Positions 23,380-34,458 are shown, counted from the stretch's first letter. The stretch is 64,000 nt of DNA from Ilex aquifolium (GCA_951799425.1 OX637391.1:28329701-28393700); one strand, 5' to 3'. The notes: generated by a model from the sequence alone, not told the origin. Program-made: numbers and translations.

Positions 23380-23980
23380 TCCATGTCACTGGAAAGTCAA
23401 CTAGTAGGTCTGATGTATATAAACCATCACACAGCAACTTCTTAGGTTAGCTGGTGGTATCCATGACAATTGATTAATTCAAGTAAACCAGAAGGACACG
23501 CCATTCATGAGGAATACTTGAATTACTCAATTGATCCCATGATAGTAAGTGCGTACATAATAAACCATAACTCAGCAAATTTTTAGGTTAGCTAGTGGTA
23601 TTAAATTATAACACAGCAACTTCTTAGGTTAGCTGGTTATAGATGTACTAATTGACTAATTCAAGTAAACCAGAAGGACATGCCATTCATGAGGAATACT
23701 TGAATTACTTAATTGATCATCTATAATATATATGTACTAGTTAAACATCCTCAGTGCCTTTGGAGGTCAATCCATACCGGTGGAACACCGTAGATATTTG
23801 ACTAGCAATATTATTATGTATACCAGTTAAACAATCTTAGTAATCCAGAAAGACAAGCCATTCATGAGAATCACTTAGGTCATTAATCTGATAGTTATAT
23901 ATATAAGTTAAACAACCCTAATAACCCAGAAGGACAAGCCATTCATGAGGATCATTTAGGTTTTGTATGACGGCAGTTCA
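23380..23980. repeat. degenerate tandem units in the Athila-2 LTR
   Basis: Four diverged copies of a block centred on CCAGAAGGACA.GCCATTCA followed by TGAGGAATACTTGAATTA or TGAGGATCA. They start near 23489, 23669, 23838 and 23924. A shorter companion block, CAGCAACTTCTTAGGTTAGC, also recurs (near 23433, 23573 with changes, and 23617). Spacing is irregular (about 85-180 bp). The origin looks like local duplication within the LTR. Confidence 0.7.
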
Positions 23981-24161
23981 ACTATCCAAATAGAAAGATA
24001 ACACATAAATGTAGAAATACAGAGTTTCGGTTAGATTGTATGACGGACCGGATTTGTGTATGACTTCCTCTTTCTCTCTTTCTTTTCTTTCTTTGGAATT
24101 CTCTCTGGAGCTCTCTTTATGCCCGCCCTCCTCCTGAAGAAGAAGAAGGCCATGCATGACC

Positions 24162-24229
24162 TATATATAGAAAAAAGGAAGCAGGAGGTGGAGGCTTTGC
24201 ATGAGCTGCCTTTTGCCATCGTCCGGACG
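24162..24229 (-). promoter_or_regulatory. Athila-2 LTR promoter module: CGTCCGGACG palindrome plus TATA
   Basis: A perfect palindrome CGTCCGGACG lies at 24220-24229 and a minus-strand TATATATA box at 24162-24169, 50 bp downstream in the direction of transcription. Only one perfect copy is left. GGCGGTGGAGC near 24245 is a possible relic. The same palindrome core returns in the internal module at 60064-60094. Confidence 0.7.
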
Positions 24230-24510
24230 CCCCTCCACCATCCAGGCGGTGGAGCCTTGCTGGATCTTTATCTTTGTGGTGTGCTGACTCTTTTTTTGGT
24301 TGAATTACACTTTGGTCCCTTGTTCTTTTAACTTTGACATCTTATTCCTTGTATTTTCTGACAATTCTGCATCAAACCCTGCAGTTTCAAACATAATACA
24401 CGTAAAACCCTAGTTTATGCACAAACTCTAATTGATAGTTTTTAACTACTTTATCTTAGCAATTTACTTATTTTAACTATTCTAATTTATATACTAGTTA
24501 GGGTTAATCA

Positions 24511-25425
24511 CACTCCCGAACTTAAACTTTACTAGTCCCTAGTAAATTAAAAATCAAAATGAAATTAAAATACAAACAGAGGTAAAATCATTTTCGTAGA
24601 TTTTTTCACGATTGCATTTAGCATATGCAACAAGCCTTTAAACCCCTAGGTGATCCCTAGTGGACGGGTTATGTCTCGTGAAGGTTTTCAGTGAAGCTGC
24701 CTACAAACTTCAATAGTTAGGAGTTTATAATTCATATTTTTCACAAAATAATTAAATCAATATTCCTTCTGTCTCGCCAGAATAGTTCTTTTTCTGATCA
24801 CTATAAGAGTAACACACGTTTGTTGTGACATTATCTATATATTTTTATAAAAACTTGTGTGTGTGTGTGTAATGATTTCTTTATTTTCAAAAATTATTTG
24901 AGAAATATTACCCTCTTTCATGGTAGTCTTGATGTCAATCCTTTCTTGGAATACACTCAGCAAAAATAACACACATGTTATAGTGATTGTTCTCAAGAAT
25001 TACATGTGATTGAAGTTTAGTTAACAAAGCAAATAATTTCACATGTCGTAAATCAAAAAATCGGTTATTTGAATAAAATTGGAATTTGACATAATCTCAT
25101 GAAAGAATATTAACATTATATTGATTATATTATCAACATTCTCTTTTTTTGGATTGATAGAATTTATACAGATGTATGATCTCTGGAATCAAAAAGGACT
25201 TTTTCTAGGTTGTAATGTGGCCATCGGTTTAAAGTTTAAGAAACGAAGTATATCGGATTCAAAAACTACTTTTTATATTGTGGCACACCTCTTTCTAACT
25301 TTTTCAAACTTTGCATGTTCATCCTTTCCATTTTTAATTTTCTTGGCTCTTTTCTTTCTGTTTTTCCTTTTTAAATTTCTTTCATGGCTAATAGTAAATA
25401 TCCTTTTCTTTCCCTTTTCTTTTCC
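24511..25425 (-). other. Athila-2 purine tract and 3' noncoding region
   Basis: The minus-strand purine-rich AGTTTAAGTTCGGGAGTG (24511-24528) directly precedes the LTR and serves as the second-strand primer in this lineage. The remaining ~900 bp matches in part the Athila-1 region 30313-31330 (for example the CTCGTGAAGGTTTTCAG stretch and the AATCTCATGAAAGAATATTAA stretch). No coding region was seen. Confidence 0.75.
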
Positions 25426-26106
25426 TGTAACACCCCGCATTTTCTTTTATATATGTATATAGATATATAGTAAATATTTGTTGTAAAAATATGGATATGT
25501 GATGATGTATGCATGAACTATGTAGATTGTAAGAGTAGAAATAAAAATGTTAGGCGAGGTAATAAGGTATGTATTGGAAGCTAGGAAGTATTCCGGAGTG
25601 AAAGCACACTTTAGAGAAAATTTGGGTAGAAGAATTTTAGACACTGCCTTAGTGTTTGAATCATAACTTTTTATCCTGATTTCCATTTGATCTGAAATTT
25701 TTACAGTAGATAGTATACTTCCAGAGCTACAAAAGAGTATTTCACGAAAAATTTCCAAATCAATCTCTAAATAGGCCAAAACTTCACTGGAAGTTTCAGC
25801 AAAAACAGGAATTCCGTTCGAACGTGAATCGACGTTCGAACGTGAATAAACGTTCGAACGAAAGTGCGTTCCAGTACTCTTGTCTGATGGAAAAATAGAA
25901 GTACTGGGAGCAACGACCATTCGAACGCCAATGACGTTCGAACGCCAATGACGAATCTAGGTTTCAGAAATCGCGCACAAGAGACCATTTCTCATCCTAT
26001 AAATACATAAGGACGCCTCTCTTTGCATCATTTCAACATTTCTAACCCTAGGAAGACTTAGAGAAGAGGAAAGAAGGGGAAAAACACAAGATCAAGGGAG
26101 GATTTA
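25426..26106 (+). repeat. 5' LTR of Tekay-C, first part
   Basis: Starts TGTAACACCCCGCATTTTC. It includes the promoter module and the transcription start region, and stops at ATTTA (26102-26106), the target duplication of Athila-1. The second part resumes at 42162. Confidence 0.93.
25815..26004 (+). promoter_or_regulatory. Tekay-C 5' LTR promoter module, five CGTTCGAACG-class palindromes
   Basis: CGTTCGAACG at 25815, 25833, 25851 (18-bp period) and 25935, and a variant CATTCGAACG at 25918. CCAGTACT and its inverse lie between the two clusters (about 25871-25908). TATAAAT is at 25998-26004, 53 bp after the last palindrome. Confidence 0.85.
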
Positions 26107-27415
26107 TGATGGCTTGATCCAATGTGTACACCCAAGTGCAGGCGGTCAAGCTGTAGTAATAATCCGGTTTGAGTCCGGAGTCGAATCCACAGGGAACTTT
26201 TGTTGATATTTCTAAGGCAAGCAGTGGTAGAGACCTTTTGATTGTAACCTTTTAGATTTGCTGTGAGATATGGGTTTTGCTGGATAGAATATAAGATTCT
26301 TTCCAGGAGGATTTTCTTAACAAAATAGGAGATAAATGCTAATTAAAAAGAGTCACTCTTTAGTGCAAGGATCTGGACATGTAGTTAGTTATCCGGTTTG
26401 TCATAATTGTGCTTGATAACTCAATTAACTCCCGTCTCAACAGCAAGTTAATCGGAAGATAAAGATGGATTGTGAGAATTAAGAACATGATTCCGATGTC
26501 TTTCTAGAAGTTTACAAGAATTGCCTGTGCCGAGACTTAACCCGTCTACAAACAAGCAAGTGTTTCTACAAGATATCCAATCATGATATTAATAGTCCAT
26601 TCTTTAAATGAGTACAATAAGGGGGGAGATTGAAGGGTAGTCATGAGGATCTAGCCGGGGTACTTGCCTTGAACTGATGAGTCTTTCTATGCAGGAGTCA
26701 TCCATGTCATAGAAAGAGCTCACAATTATACAAAGTACCTTAGCTTTGCTAGATGCAATCAATCATCCGGTAACAAGGAGAAATAAACGTTAAGCATAAA
26801 AGAACATTGCTCAAATGTGATTCCCGGATAACTTATACATGCCCTTCTCCTCTCACTAAAGAGTGAATGAGAAACTACTCACTCTTCATGGCTTGGGTAA
26901 AGCTAGAAAAGTGAGTGATGCTCATCCCTCCAAGTGGAGAACTTTAAAAGATAAAGTAACAACAAACGCAGAGCTAATCTTCCACAAAGAATGGGTGAAT
27001 CACGTTCCACCCTTCACGGCTTTAATAAAGCTCTAGAAAAGTGGAAGAGTTTCACTCTTCTAAGAAAGAAGGAAGCTCAAGCAATGGAAGTGAAATGCAT
27101 GAACAATAAAAGTAGAAGAAAGCTAGTCACATTTGGAGGGTGGCTTCCTCAACCAAGAATTGGAGGGTTGCTTCCTCAACCAAGATGTGAGTTATTTCTC
27201 TTCTATGCATGAGAAATGAAAGCATAAACATAAGCATAAGCATAAAACTACTGTTATAACAAGCAAGAGATGTTGGGCTAAAGCCAAACTAATCTCTAAA
27301 ATAAAGACTTCATAAGGAAAATGAACTAACTACAATGAGAGTGGGAGTCTAAGCCTCCATCACTACTCTACTTCCTACTATACTTTTTTCTTTTCTAGCT
27401 CTCCAACAAGGGGAG

Positions 27416-27637
27416 TATTTATAGGCAAGAGGATGATAAAAGGGGGGGGGTGAAAGAATAGTGTTTGCCGCCCAAGTCAAAGTGAACAGTCAACAACTCT
27501 GCTGCCAGTCTGTGAATGACGTTCGAACGTGAGTTGGCGTTCGAACGTTCTTTCTGTTTTTGCACTGTGGGCGTTCGAACGTTGACTGTCGTTCGAACGT
27601 TTCTTCTGTTTTTGCACTGAGGGCGTTCGAACGCCAG
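27416..27637 (-). promoter_or_regulatory. Athila-1 3' LTR promoter module, CGTTCGAACG class
   Basis: Five palindromes between 27519 and 27637 and, beyond the nested solo LTR, further pairs at 29962-29990 and 30080-30110. The TATAAATAC box (minus) at 27416-27424 is about 95 bp from the nearest palindrome. The partial 5' LTR keeps the same set at 41615-41976 with its TATA near 41508-41516. Confidence 0.82.
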
Positions 27638-27740
27638 ATTTGCTCTGACCCCTTTCACTTGAGTGATCTGTTGGTCTCCTGTGAAGTGCAGTTCCAACTC
27701 TCTGCAGTGGTCTGGTCTTCCATCAACTCAAGTGCACGTT

Positions 27741-29961
27741 TGTAACGCCCCAAATACCACCCTGGACGGCATTACACTATGAAACCATTCATGTCATGAG
27801 AGCAACTAAATATATATCCATCGAATAAGAAACATTCTTAATTTTAACAAAATTTGGGCAGAGTCTCCTTTGTCCAGGAAGCTCCACCCAAAAATCACAA
27901 CCTGTGCAATTCTATTAACTTGACCACACAGGGTCCATTTAACCATCCAATAACAATAGAATTTCTATTTACCATCTATACTATCCTTAACATTATCACA
28001 AAAGAATAGGCCAGATATGGCAATTACATTCCCCAAAAGAATTACATGAATATATCGCAGCGGAGTTTCAAAAGAATCTAGACTTTACATTGTTCAGAAA
28101 TAAATCTCCTAGTCTAGAACAAAATAAGCTATATCTCTAGATGTCCCATTCGGGATCTAGGTACCCCTCCAAGGAAGCTTCCCCAAGGCCCGGCTCATTC
28201 ACACCGAGCTCCTCCTCTAAAGCCAAATCTGAAAAATATTAATTGTAGGGGATGAGCACGAAGCTCTGTAGCAAAATCTTCCCAAACTCAAACAAGGTTT
28301 AGAAAAGCATATAAAACGGCCGGTCTCATTTTACAAATAGCATACATAATCTTTGAAGTAAAACAGGGACATTTTAAAATGGATCTCAAGTTTAAGTAGC
28401 AACAGTAATTTACATAAACAGTAAAAGAAACCAAGATCCAATACATATCCATTTTCCAAAATATAAACCATTTTCCCACAAGACCTTGTGGAATCCCATA
28501 CTCCCACAAGTCCTTGTAGGAAACCATTTTCCACAATAATACAACAATCCATCAATATGTATATGTATCTCAAACATGATGTAAGGCAAACCCCATGAAT
28601 CGACACATTGAGTAATATCTAACCCACACACACCCACACAAATCTTATCAAAGATATCCATCCTTTAGGAAGGTCGTATGCCACACCAATGGCAGTGACG
28701 TATCCAACCCAGGCATTAGTATACTAACCCTCTTACACGGCACCCGTGAGCAATAGCGGTTTAGTCTTACCAAAGCACTAACCCCACTACGAGTGGTAGG
28801 AGAAATGTCAACCCCCACGAAGCAAGCAACACGTCTACCCACTCTACGATATCTCGTCAAAGGCCACCCATGGTCATCCCACACTCATAAGAGATACAAT
28901 ACCAAACCCAATTTCACAATTTACAAGTATATCTTAACAATCCCCAAATTGAGCATGTGACATTTTCAATAACCAATCAAGAAAAATACAAGAGATCACA
29001 ACAATATCATTTTATTACTCAACACAAAACACTATGATTTTGAAATCAAGAATAAATGAAGAGTTCAAGAGGAAAACCCATCACTCTTGAAAACTAGGGT
29101 TTTTCAATCAAAAGAGGGATTTCATGGGTATTCAACCCTAACTTTGTGTAAAACATGTAATCTTTGTCAAAAAGCCTAAGAGAGGATGATTACATAGCAT
29201 ATATATACCATTTAGAGCAAAACATACATATATACATAAGCCCTAACCTCAATGTAAGAGAAAGAGAAGAAATCCCCTACCTTGATGTTCTTGGAAATCT
29301 AGGGCTTGGATCTTGAATCACCCTTAAATTCCTTGTTTTTCACCTTTGATCTTGTGTTTTTCTCTTCCCCTCTTTCTCTCTAATGTTTTCTAGGGTTTTA
29401 AGGTGTGTAATGAAGGCTAAGGGGATGGCAAGAAGTATTTATAGTGGGGGAAAAACCGGCTGCTCGCGAACTAAAATTGTCTGATTTTTACAGCGACTAC
29501 CGGTAGCTAATTTTGACTACCGGTAGCTCGGGTACACTGGACACTCGACTACCTGTTGACTACTGGTAGCTCGGGTACATTGGACACTTGACTACCGGTA
29601 GTCCGAGTACACTGGGCACTTGACTACCGGTAGTTACTACCGGTAGTTGATCCCAGATTTGCCTACTTCCTTTATTTTTCATTTCTAATCCATTCCAATC
29701 TCTTCCAAAACCATCCCAAACCTCTCCAACATATATTTCTACCTCAAACCTATTTAGTACAAGTTCTAGGACATAAAATTTCATATTTTCACATACTAAA
29801 ACTAAATTTCAAATATGATTTTCATTAACATTTTAAATCTTTACTTTTCAAATTTACAAAGTTCAAACACACTTCAATACCCCTATCCACATCTTTACAA
29901 CCATTATTTGCTATATCTATATATCTATATGCATATATAAAAGAAAATGCGGGGTGTTACA
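27741..29961 (-). mobile_element. solo LTR, Tekay type, inside the Athila-1 LTR
   Basis: 2221 bp, read on minus from TGTAACACCCCGCATTTTC to GGGGCGTTACA, with duplication ACGTT at 27736-27740 and 29962-29966. It landed inside one palindrome of the Athila-1 LTR. The uninterrupted sequence is visible in the other Athila-1 LTR near 41829-41841. It keeps the 78-codon open frame (28648-28884) but carries CTACCGGTAG palindromes, so it is a different subfamily from Tekay-A and C. Confidence 0.95.
29437..29647 (-). promoter_or_regulatory. promoter module of the solo Tekay LTR, CTACCGGTAG class
   Basis: CTACCGGTAG at 29498-29507, 29518-29527, 29592-29601, 29623-29632 and 29638-29647, with degenerate copies (CTACTGGTAG at 29560-29569). 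Several are followed by the phrase GGGTACACTGGACACT. TATAAAT on minus is at 29437-29443, 54 bp from the nearest palindrome. Confidence 0.85.
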
Positions 29962-30294
29962 ACGTTCGAACGTGAGTTGGCGTTCGAACGTGACACTCAA
30001 GTACTTTAGAGCTCCAGTCTTCTTTCCTAACTGCAACACGCCTTCTCTTCAGCATTTGAGTCTGCTACAGTGTATTGTGGACGTTCGAACGTGAGTTGGC
30101 GTTCGAACGTTTTGGCTGTGCTCCAAGCTTCTCCAATTTTGGGCTCTAATGTACTGGTACTGCATCCAAGTGTGGTACTTGTTGTTCTTGGGTCCTTGTT
30201 CAGTTTAGGGCCTGAAATGACATCACTTAAACTCCATTAAAGTACAATTAGTCTTAAAATGTCATAATAATATGTCAAATTTAAGTACTAATCA

Positions 30295-32124
30295 CACTCC
30301 CCAACCTAAATATTGCTAGTCTCTAGTAATATGAAAAAGAAAATTCTACTCCTAATGCCATTTTCGTAGGTCATCCGGTTGCATTTAGCTTATGCAACAA
30401 GCCGTTGAACCACTAGGTTTACCCTAGCGGACGAGTGTTGTCTCGTGAGGGTTTCCAGAGAAGCTACCCACAAACTTCAGTCGAACAGATGTGCATAGGA
30501 GAATGCTAACTAAAGTAAATTAGCATCATGGTCGTTGGGACACCAGATTTTCAATTTTTGACTTATGTCTCACACGTCCTTATTTCACAGGTATTCATTC
30601 TATGCAAAAATTATCATTTGTTACATTGGCATTTGAAATTCTCAATGCAGTAGGAATGATCATTCAAGCAACAGGAATTGTTATGTAACAGATACTCCCT
30701 TTTATTACCTTCCATGGATAGTTTCGATTTCACAAACCTCACGTAATATACTCTCAGCAAAGGTTCACTCTGATTATAGTGACTTGTTTCTCACAGATCA
30801 TGTGATCAGAAGATGGCCAATCGAAAAATCACATGCACAATTTAGGAAAGGAGTGAAATTTTAAAGAAGCAACTACTTATGTTTGGCATAATCTCATGAA
30901 AGAATATTAATGCAATTAAAAGGAATTCTATTTACCATATCCCAATTGTGATTAACAACACATGCATGTAACATACTTGAGATCAATTAGGGCTTTTCAT
31001 GGGTTGTAGCGTGGCCAGAGGTCAGTGGCTAACGAAACGACGTCAGGGATTTTCAAAAGCTATCTGCTGTTTGCGTATTGTAGCACACCTTTTTCTAACT
31101 TCTTGATATTTTGCCGAGAGATGACATTTCTTTCTTTCATTTTTCTCATTTTTTCACTTTCTTGGCAAGTTCTTGCCTTTTTGCATCTGTTTTGTTTCAA
31201 TTGTTCCAATCAACTCTTCTTGGATGATAATCTCGAATGCTTCTTTTTCTTTTCCTTTTTCTGTGTCATCTTACAAAGAGGATGTAAGAAAATTAGATAG
31301 CCAATGTATGTCAAGTATGTTTTCCTGTGGATTGGTAATCATGTAGGTTTATCAAAGAAAACTTTATACGTTGATGGCTCAAACACGGCTAACGAAGGAT
31401 AAATTTTTTTTCAAAGAAAGGTCTAAGGCTCAATATTATATCAAAGATGGCCTACGATCATTTCTCAAGCATTGCACATGTATGTGTCGTATGCGATGGT
31501 TCCGTGTGGGATATGTCAATAGATCACTTTTAAGTGCGTTAATCAAAGCACGGTTAATGAGATCATTCAAAAATTGAGATTTGAAACGAATTTACTTGAG
31601 TAAACATTGATTGTCTCTCGAAAGCATCGTTAGGTTCGAAACTCACCCTGGTGTTCTTTGTTATCTCCACTGTGTATGTCGGGTTTTCCAGGGGGTATTG
31701 GTTATATACCAATTCCATTTGCGAGTCAGATCCTCCTGTACTTTTAAAATAACAAATATCGATGTACATATGACAATTTAAGTATAGAGAGAATACCAAT
31801 ATTTTCAAGAAATGTGGTTTTAAGTCTCGGTTGATAAATGGAGGTGTCAAACCGATCATGTGCATATTTACTCTAGCAAGCATTCTTAACATCCACATTT
31901 GTTCCATCACCTTTTAATTTTTATGCTAAATCTACAAATGCATTAAAACAAAGAAAAGTGATAAATGGAACCATTCATTTTAAAATATCGTCTTTTAACA
32001 TCAACAGTTCAATTCATTCACAACCACACAAAAACTTACAACTATCAAAGAAGAAATTCATAAAAAGAAGCACTTTGAACAAACATAAAAAAAAAACAAG
32101 GACAGAAATAGAAATCCCTCTCTC
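30295..32124 (-). other. Athila-1 purine tract and long 3' noncoding region
   Basis: On minus, ATTTAGGTTGGGGAGTG (about 30295-30311) is the purine tract before the LTR. The remaining ~1.8 kb has no gene that I can support. It shows partial similarity to Athila-2 pieces 24511-25425, 48838-49081 and 58116-58400. Long 3' noncoding regions are common in Athila. Confidence 0.78.
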
Positions 32125-33243
32125 TCACTCTCCTCCTTGTCCACTAGCTCCGCCATGTCCACCATGTCCACCCCTCAGATACCTAAGGATCTCATCTTGC
32201 TTAGCTTCAATGCTAAGCATGATGTCCTGTAATGAGCGTCGGGTGCTGGTGCTGGTGCTAGGTCCCTCACCTGCTGGCTGATCTCCCTCTTCCTCCATCT
32301 CTCTCTCTATCTCTCTCTCCATCTCATCTAGCTCCTCTTGCACTTCATCCACTCCGTGGGCCGGGGGTTCTTCTTGCCTTGCTGCTGGGCCGCCACTATG
32401 ACTTTGGCTTCTCCGGAAGGAAGCCTTGTTCAGTGGCCCCATTGGCTTTTGAATCTCCATCTCAGGCTTTACCCTCACCCCATGCTCTGTGCACATTTCA
32501 GTCACCAAAGTACCAAAAGGGAGTGCGCTCCTCTTTACATCACACCCCTTCTTCATTTCGCTCAGGATGAGAGAAAGGAGGTCATGCTATGTCCCTTGCC
32601 AATGGCATACAGAAGTCGGGCCATGTCGGGTAGAATCTCATTCTTTATTCCTACGGGAGCGAAGTTGGACACCGCAATTAAATTCAACATCTTATATTTG
32701 TCACTTAGCTCCCCTTGTCTAAAGAATTTCTTCCCTGCCCATGAAAAGTTGGGTACTCCCGTTAGTTCTTTCCCCACCTCAGTCATCGCCACATTCTTCC
32801 TTGAGGGATAAACGGGATTTGGGACCCGAGGTATTTCTTCCCTTATTTCTACAATATATGCTTCATCCACGTCAATGTGGGTACCCCTAACATATGTCCA
32901 GATTGCGCCGTTGATGATCTCAGCGTTGGAGTAAAACTCCCGCACCAAGTCAACAACGGCGTCTCCACCATTCCTCAAATACCATACCCACTCCCTCCTC
33001 TCCATCTCCTGCTTTATACCAATCCCAGCAAAATCATCAATCACAACATCTCTCTCACAGACAATAGCATGCTTATGGTAAAAATTCTCATACCTCTCAG
33101 CCTTTAAGGCATTAGGAAATTTGGTTCTGTCATATGTCTTTGTCCTTTGCCTTCCTCCCCTTTCTTCAATCACTTCTTCTACCATGTTTGGGTCTTGATT
33201 CACTGGTGGAGCACGCCTGGCAGGGAGTTTCATCCTTGGCATG
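32125..33243 (-). pseudogene. Athila-1 extra ORF in env position (plant-specific retroelement domain), fossil
   Basis: Starts with the Met near 33243 (MPRMKLPARRAPPVNQDPN). A domain follows with LVREFYSNAEIINGAIWTYV, VRGTHIDVDEAYIVEI and MARLLYAIGKGHSM, a pattern found in ORFs annotated as 'putative plant transposon protein' in Athila-type elements. The C-terminal part is acidic (EELDEMEREIEREMEEE), has a predicted coiled-coil stretch (DIMLSIEAKQDEILRYL) and ends in Gly-His repeats. I see no signal peptide or membrane segment, so an envelope function is not supported. The matching ORF in Athila-2 (58763-59833) has the same layout. About one break was noticed. Confidence 0.75.
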
Positions 33244-33458
33244 GCGTTCGAACGTGGGTTTGATTTGGGAGGGTCCTGAAAAGTTCTGGAACTTATGGTT
33301 CTAGGTCTGGGATTGATGATTTTGATGTGGGGAGGAGTTAGGGAAGGTCGAATTTGGGTATTCTTGGGGAATGAGGGCAAGTTGAGGTCTGTGGAGTGAG
33401 AATGAATTCTAGGGTTATGAAAAATTTGGGGATTTTGGCTGAAAACGACGAACCAGGC

Positions 33459-33779
33459 TTTTATAGCCTGAGTTGTAACGTTCGAACGTTGGTGACATTC
33501 GAACGTGGGTAGAAGGAATTTAAACAAATCGTTCGAACGTGGTTTGTCGTTCGAACGTGGTGAGCTTCCAGTACTTTTGTGTTTCTGTTAGAGGCCAAAG
33601 TACTGTAAGTACTCTTCGTTCGAACGGTCTATTGGCGTTCGAACGTTATTCTCGCTCGAACGGTCTATTGGCATTCGAACGGACTGAGCTTCCAGTACTT
33701 TCAAGTTCCAGCAGAAGCTTCATCAGAGGCTGAGTACTGTAAGCAGTCAACGTTCGAACGTTACCTGGCGTTCGAACGT
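33459..33779 (-). promoter_or_regulatory. internal promoter-like module of Athila-1
   Basis: On minus, an array of CGTTCGAACG palindromes and variants (about 33479-33779; perfect copies near 33479, 33530, 33548, 33617, 33636, 33751 and 33769) precedes TATAAAA at 33459-33465, with 11 bp between the TATA and the extended palindrome 33477-33490. The extra ORF starts about 216 bp further on. CCAGTACTTTTGT occurs at 33568-33580, identical to text in the Tekay-A LTR. It repeats the palindrome class of the element's own LTR. Promoter activity is inferred. Confidence 0.75.
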
Positions 33780-34047
33780 TGAACCAAAAATTAAAATTTT
33801 TCTCTATTGCACTATATACAATCAAAGAAGACAAAACACACAAATTTAATTCAAAAACTAAGGCGTCTCAAGATGAACCCCTACCCACGCTTCAGGTTGG
33901 TATTTTGGGGCATTCCTTACTCGGCCCATATTTTCATTTCAGTCAAAAAGAAATTTATACAAAAAGATTTTTACACTTTTTACAACAAATTCGGACCTTT
34001 GGCATTCACTCCCCCAACAAAAGTATACTTTTCCTACAGAAGATTAT

Positions 34048-34458
34048 CTAATCTGAGTCTCCCTCTATGTCTGTGTAAAATGGACAACCAGTAACTCTCC
34101 CAACTTCCTCTCTCACAAATCGGTTAAGGACAGTGCCGGAATAGCATGACGTATCAGGGTAATCCTTACTCAGCTCATTCACTATCCAGTCTAATCGATC
34201 AAGTGCGCGACCAGAAATTGGTTCAGAACACTGGTTGTACCTTTTTTCGTGAAAGTATCTGCCACACTGTTTACAGGCACCAAGCCTTTTTGCACGACGG
34301 CGTTTGGCAAAGCTACTTCTGCCACAGAGGGGTTTCGCTTGTTTTTCTTTGATTTCAGCCTTCCTTACTAATCTTGCTTTTCTCATGATCATGGTATGTA
34401 CATCAGGTGGAAAAGTACGTAGGATTCCTAGGCTAAACCAAAAAAGATTTACATCCAT
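34048..34458 (-). CDS. small Cys/Arg-rich ORF of Athila-1, carlavirus NABP-like (fossil element)
   Basis: 136 codons, open from MDVNLFWFSLG to a stop. It has an amphipathic N-terminal part (FPPDVHTMIMRKARLVRK), a basic stretch SSFAKRRRAKRLG, then CKQC...C (ACKQCGRYFHEKRYNQC) and an acidic end. A basic stretch of the form (S)xxAxRRRAKxLG followed at once by CxxC and a further Cys is what I recall from the cysteine-rich nucleic-acid-binding proteins of carlaviruses, some of which act as silencing suppressors. It sits between pol and the extra ORF. Athila-2 has a diverged copy (60420-60782). The match is by eye; a host zinc-ribbon or a lineage-specific nucleocapsid-like protein are alternatives. 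Confidence 0.65.
   Translation of the reverse strand: MDVNLFWFSLGILRTFPPDVHTMIMRKARLVRKAEIKEKQAKPLCGRSSFAKRRRAKRLGACKQCGRYFHEKRYNQCSEPISGRALDRLDWIVNELSKDYPDTSCYSGTVLNRFVREEVGRVTGCPFYTDIEGDSD

Larger units (their letters stand above)
23068..24510 (-). repeat. 3' LTR of Athila-2
   Basis: About 1443 bp. On the minus strand it starts TGATTAACCCTAACTAG next to a purine tract. It ends near 23068 with text (CTTGGGTGTATAATATAAAT) matching the end of the Athila-1 LTR. The left edge is uncertain by some tens of bases because no partner duplication is available. It contains degenerate tandem units (23380-23980) and a promoter module (24162-24229). Confidence 0.78.
26107..30294 (-). repeat. 3' LTR of Athila-1 (with nested solo LTR)
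   Basis: About 1962 bp once the nested LTR and its duplication are left out. On the minus strand it starts TGATTAGTACTTAAATTTG and ends GATCAAGCCATCA. It carries nine CGTTCGAACG palindromes, some in pairs with TGAGTTGG between them, and a TATAAATAC box (27416-27424). Confidence 0.9.

Noticed and set aside
24056-24331. 91-codon open frame as a host gene
   Set aside because: It lies across the promoter region of the Athila-2 LTR, has no domain, and its complement is also open; low-complexity purine/pyrimidine text explains it.
25815-25944. CRISPR-like or bacterial operator array
   Set aside because: The repeated 10-12 bp palindromes have irregular short spacers and lie in plant LTR promoters; no prokaryotic genes occur in the window.
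31025-31300. Phe/Leu-rich frame as a membrane protein
   Set aside because: T-rich text in the Athila-1 3' noncoding region; no conservation in frame with the Athila-2 counterpart 25121-25462, which is open by the same T-richness.
32125-33243. True retroviral envelope gene
   Set aside because: No signal peptide, membrane segment or fusion-like region seen; only the position after pol is env-like.
34048-34458. Independent endogenous RNA-virus insertion (carlavirus EVE)
   Set aside because: The ORF is at the same place in two diverged Athila elements, so it is part of the element rather than a separate viral insertion at this locus.
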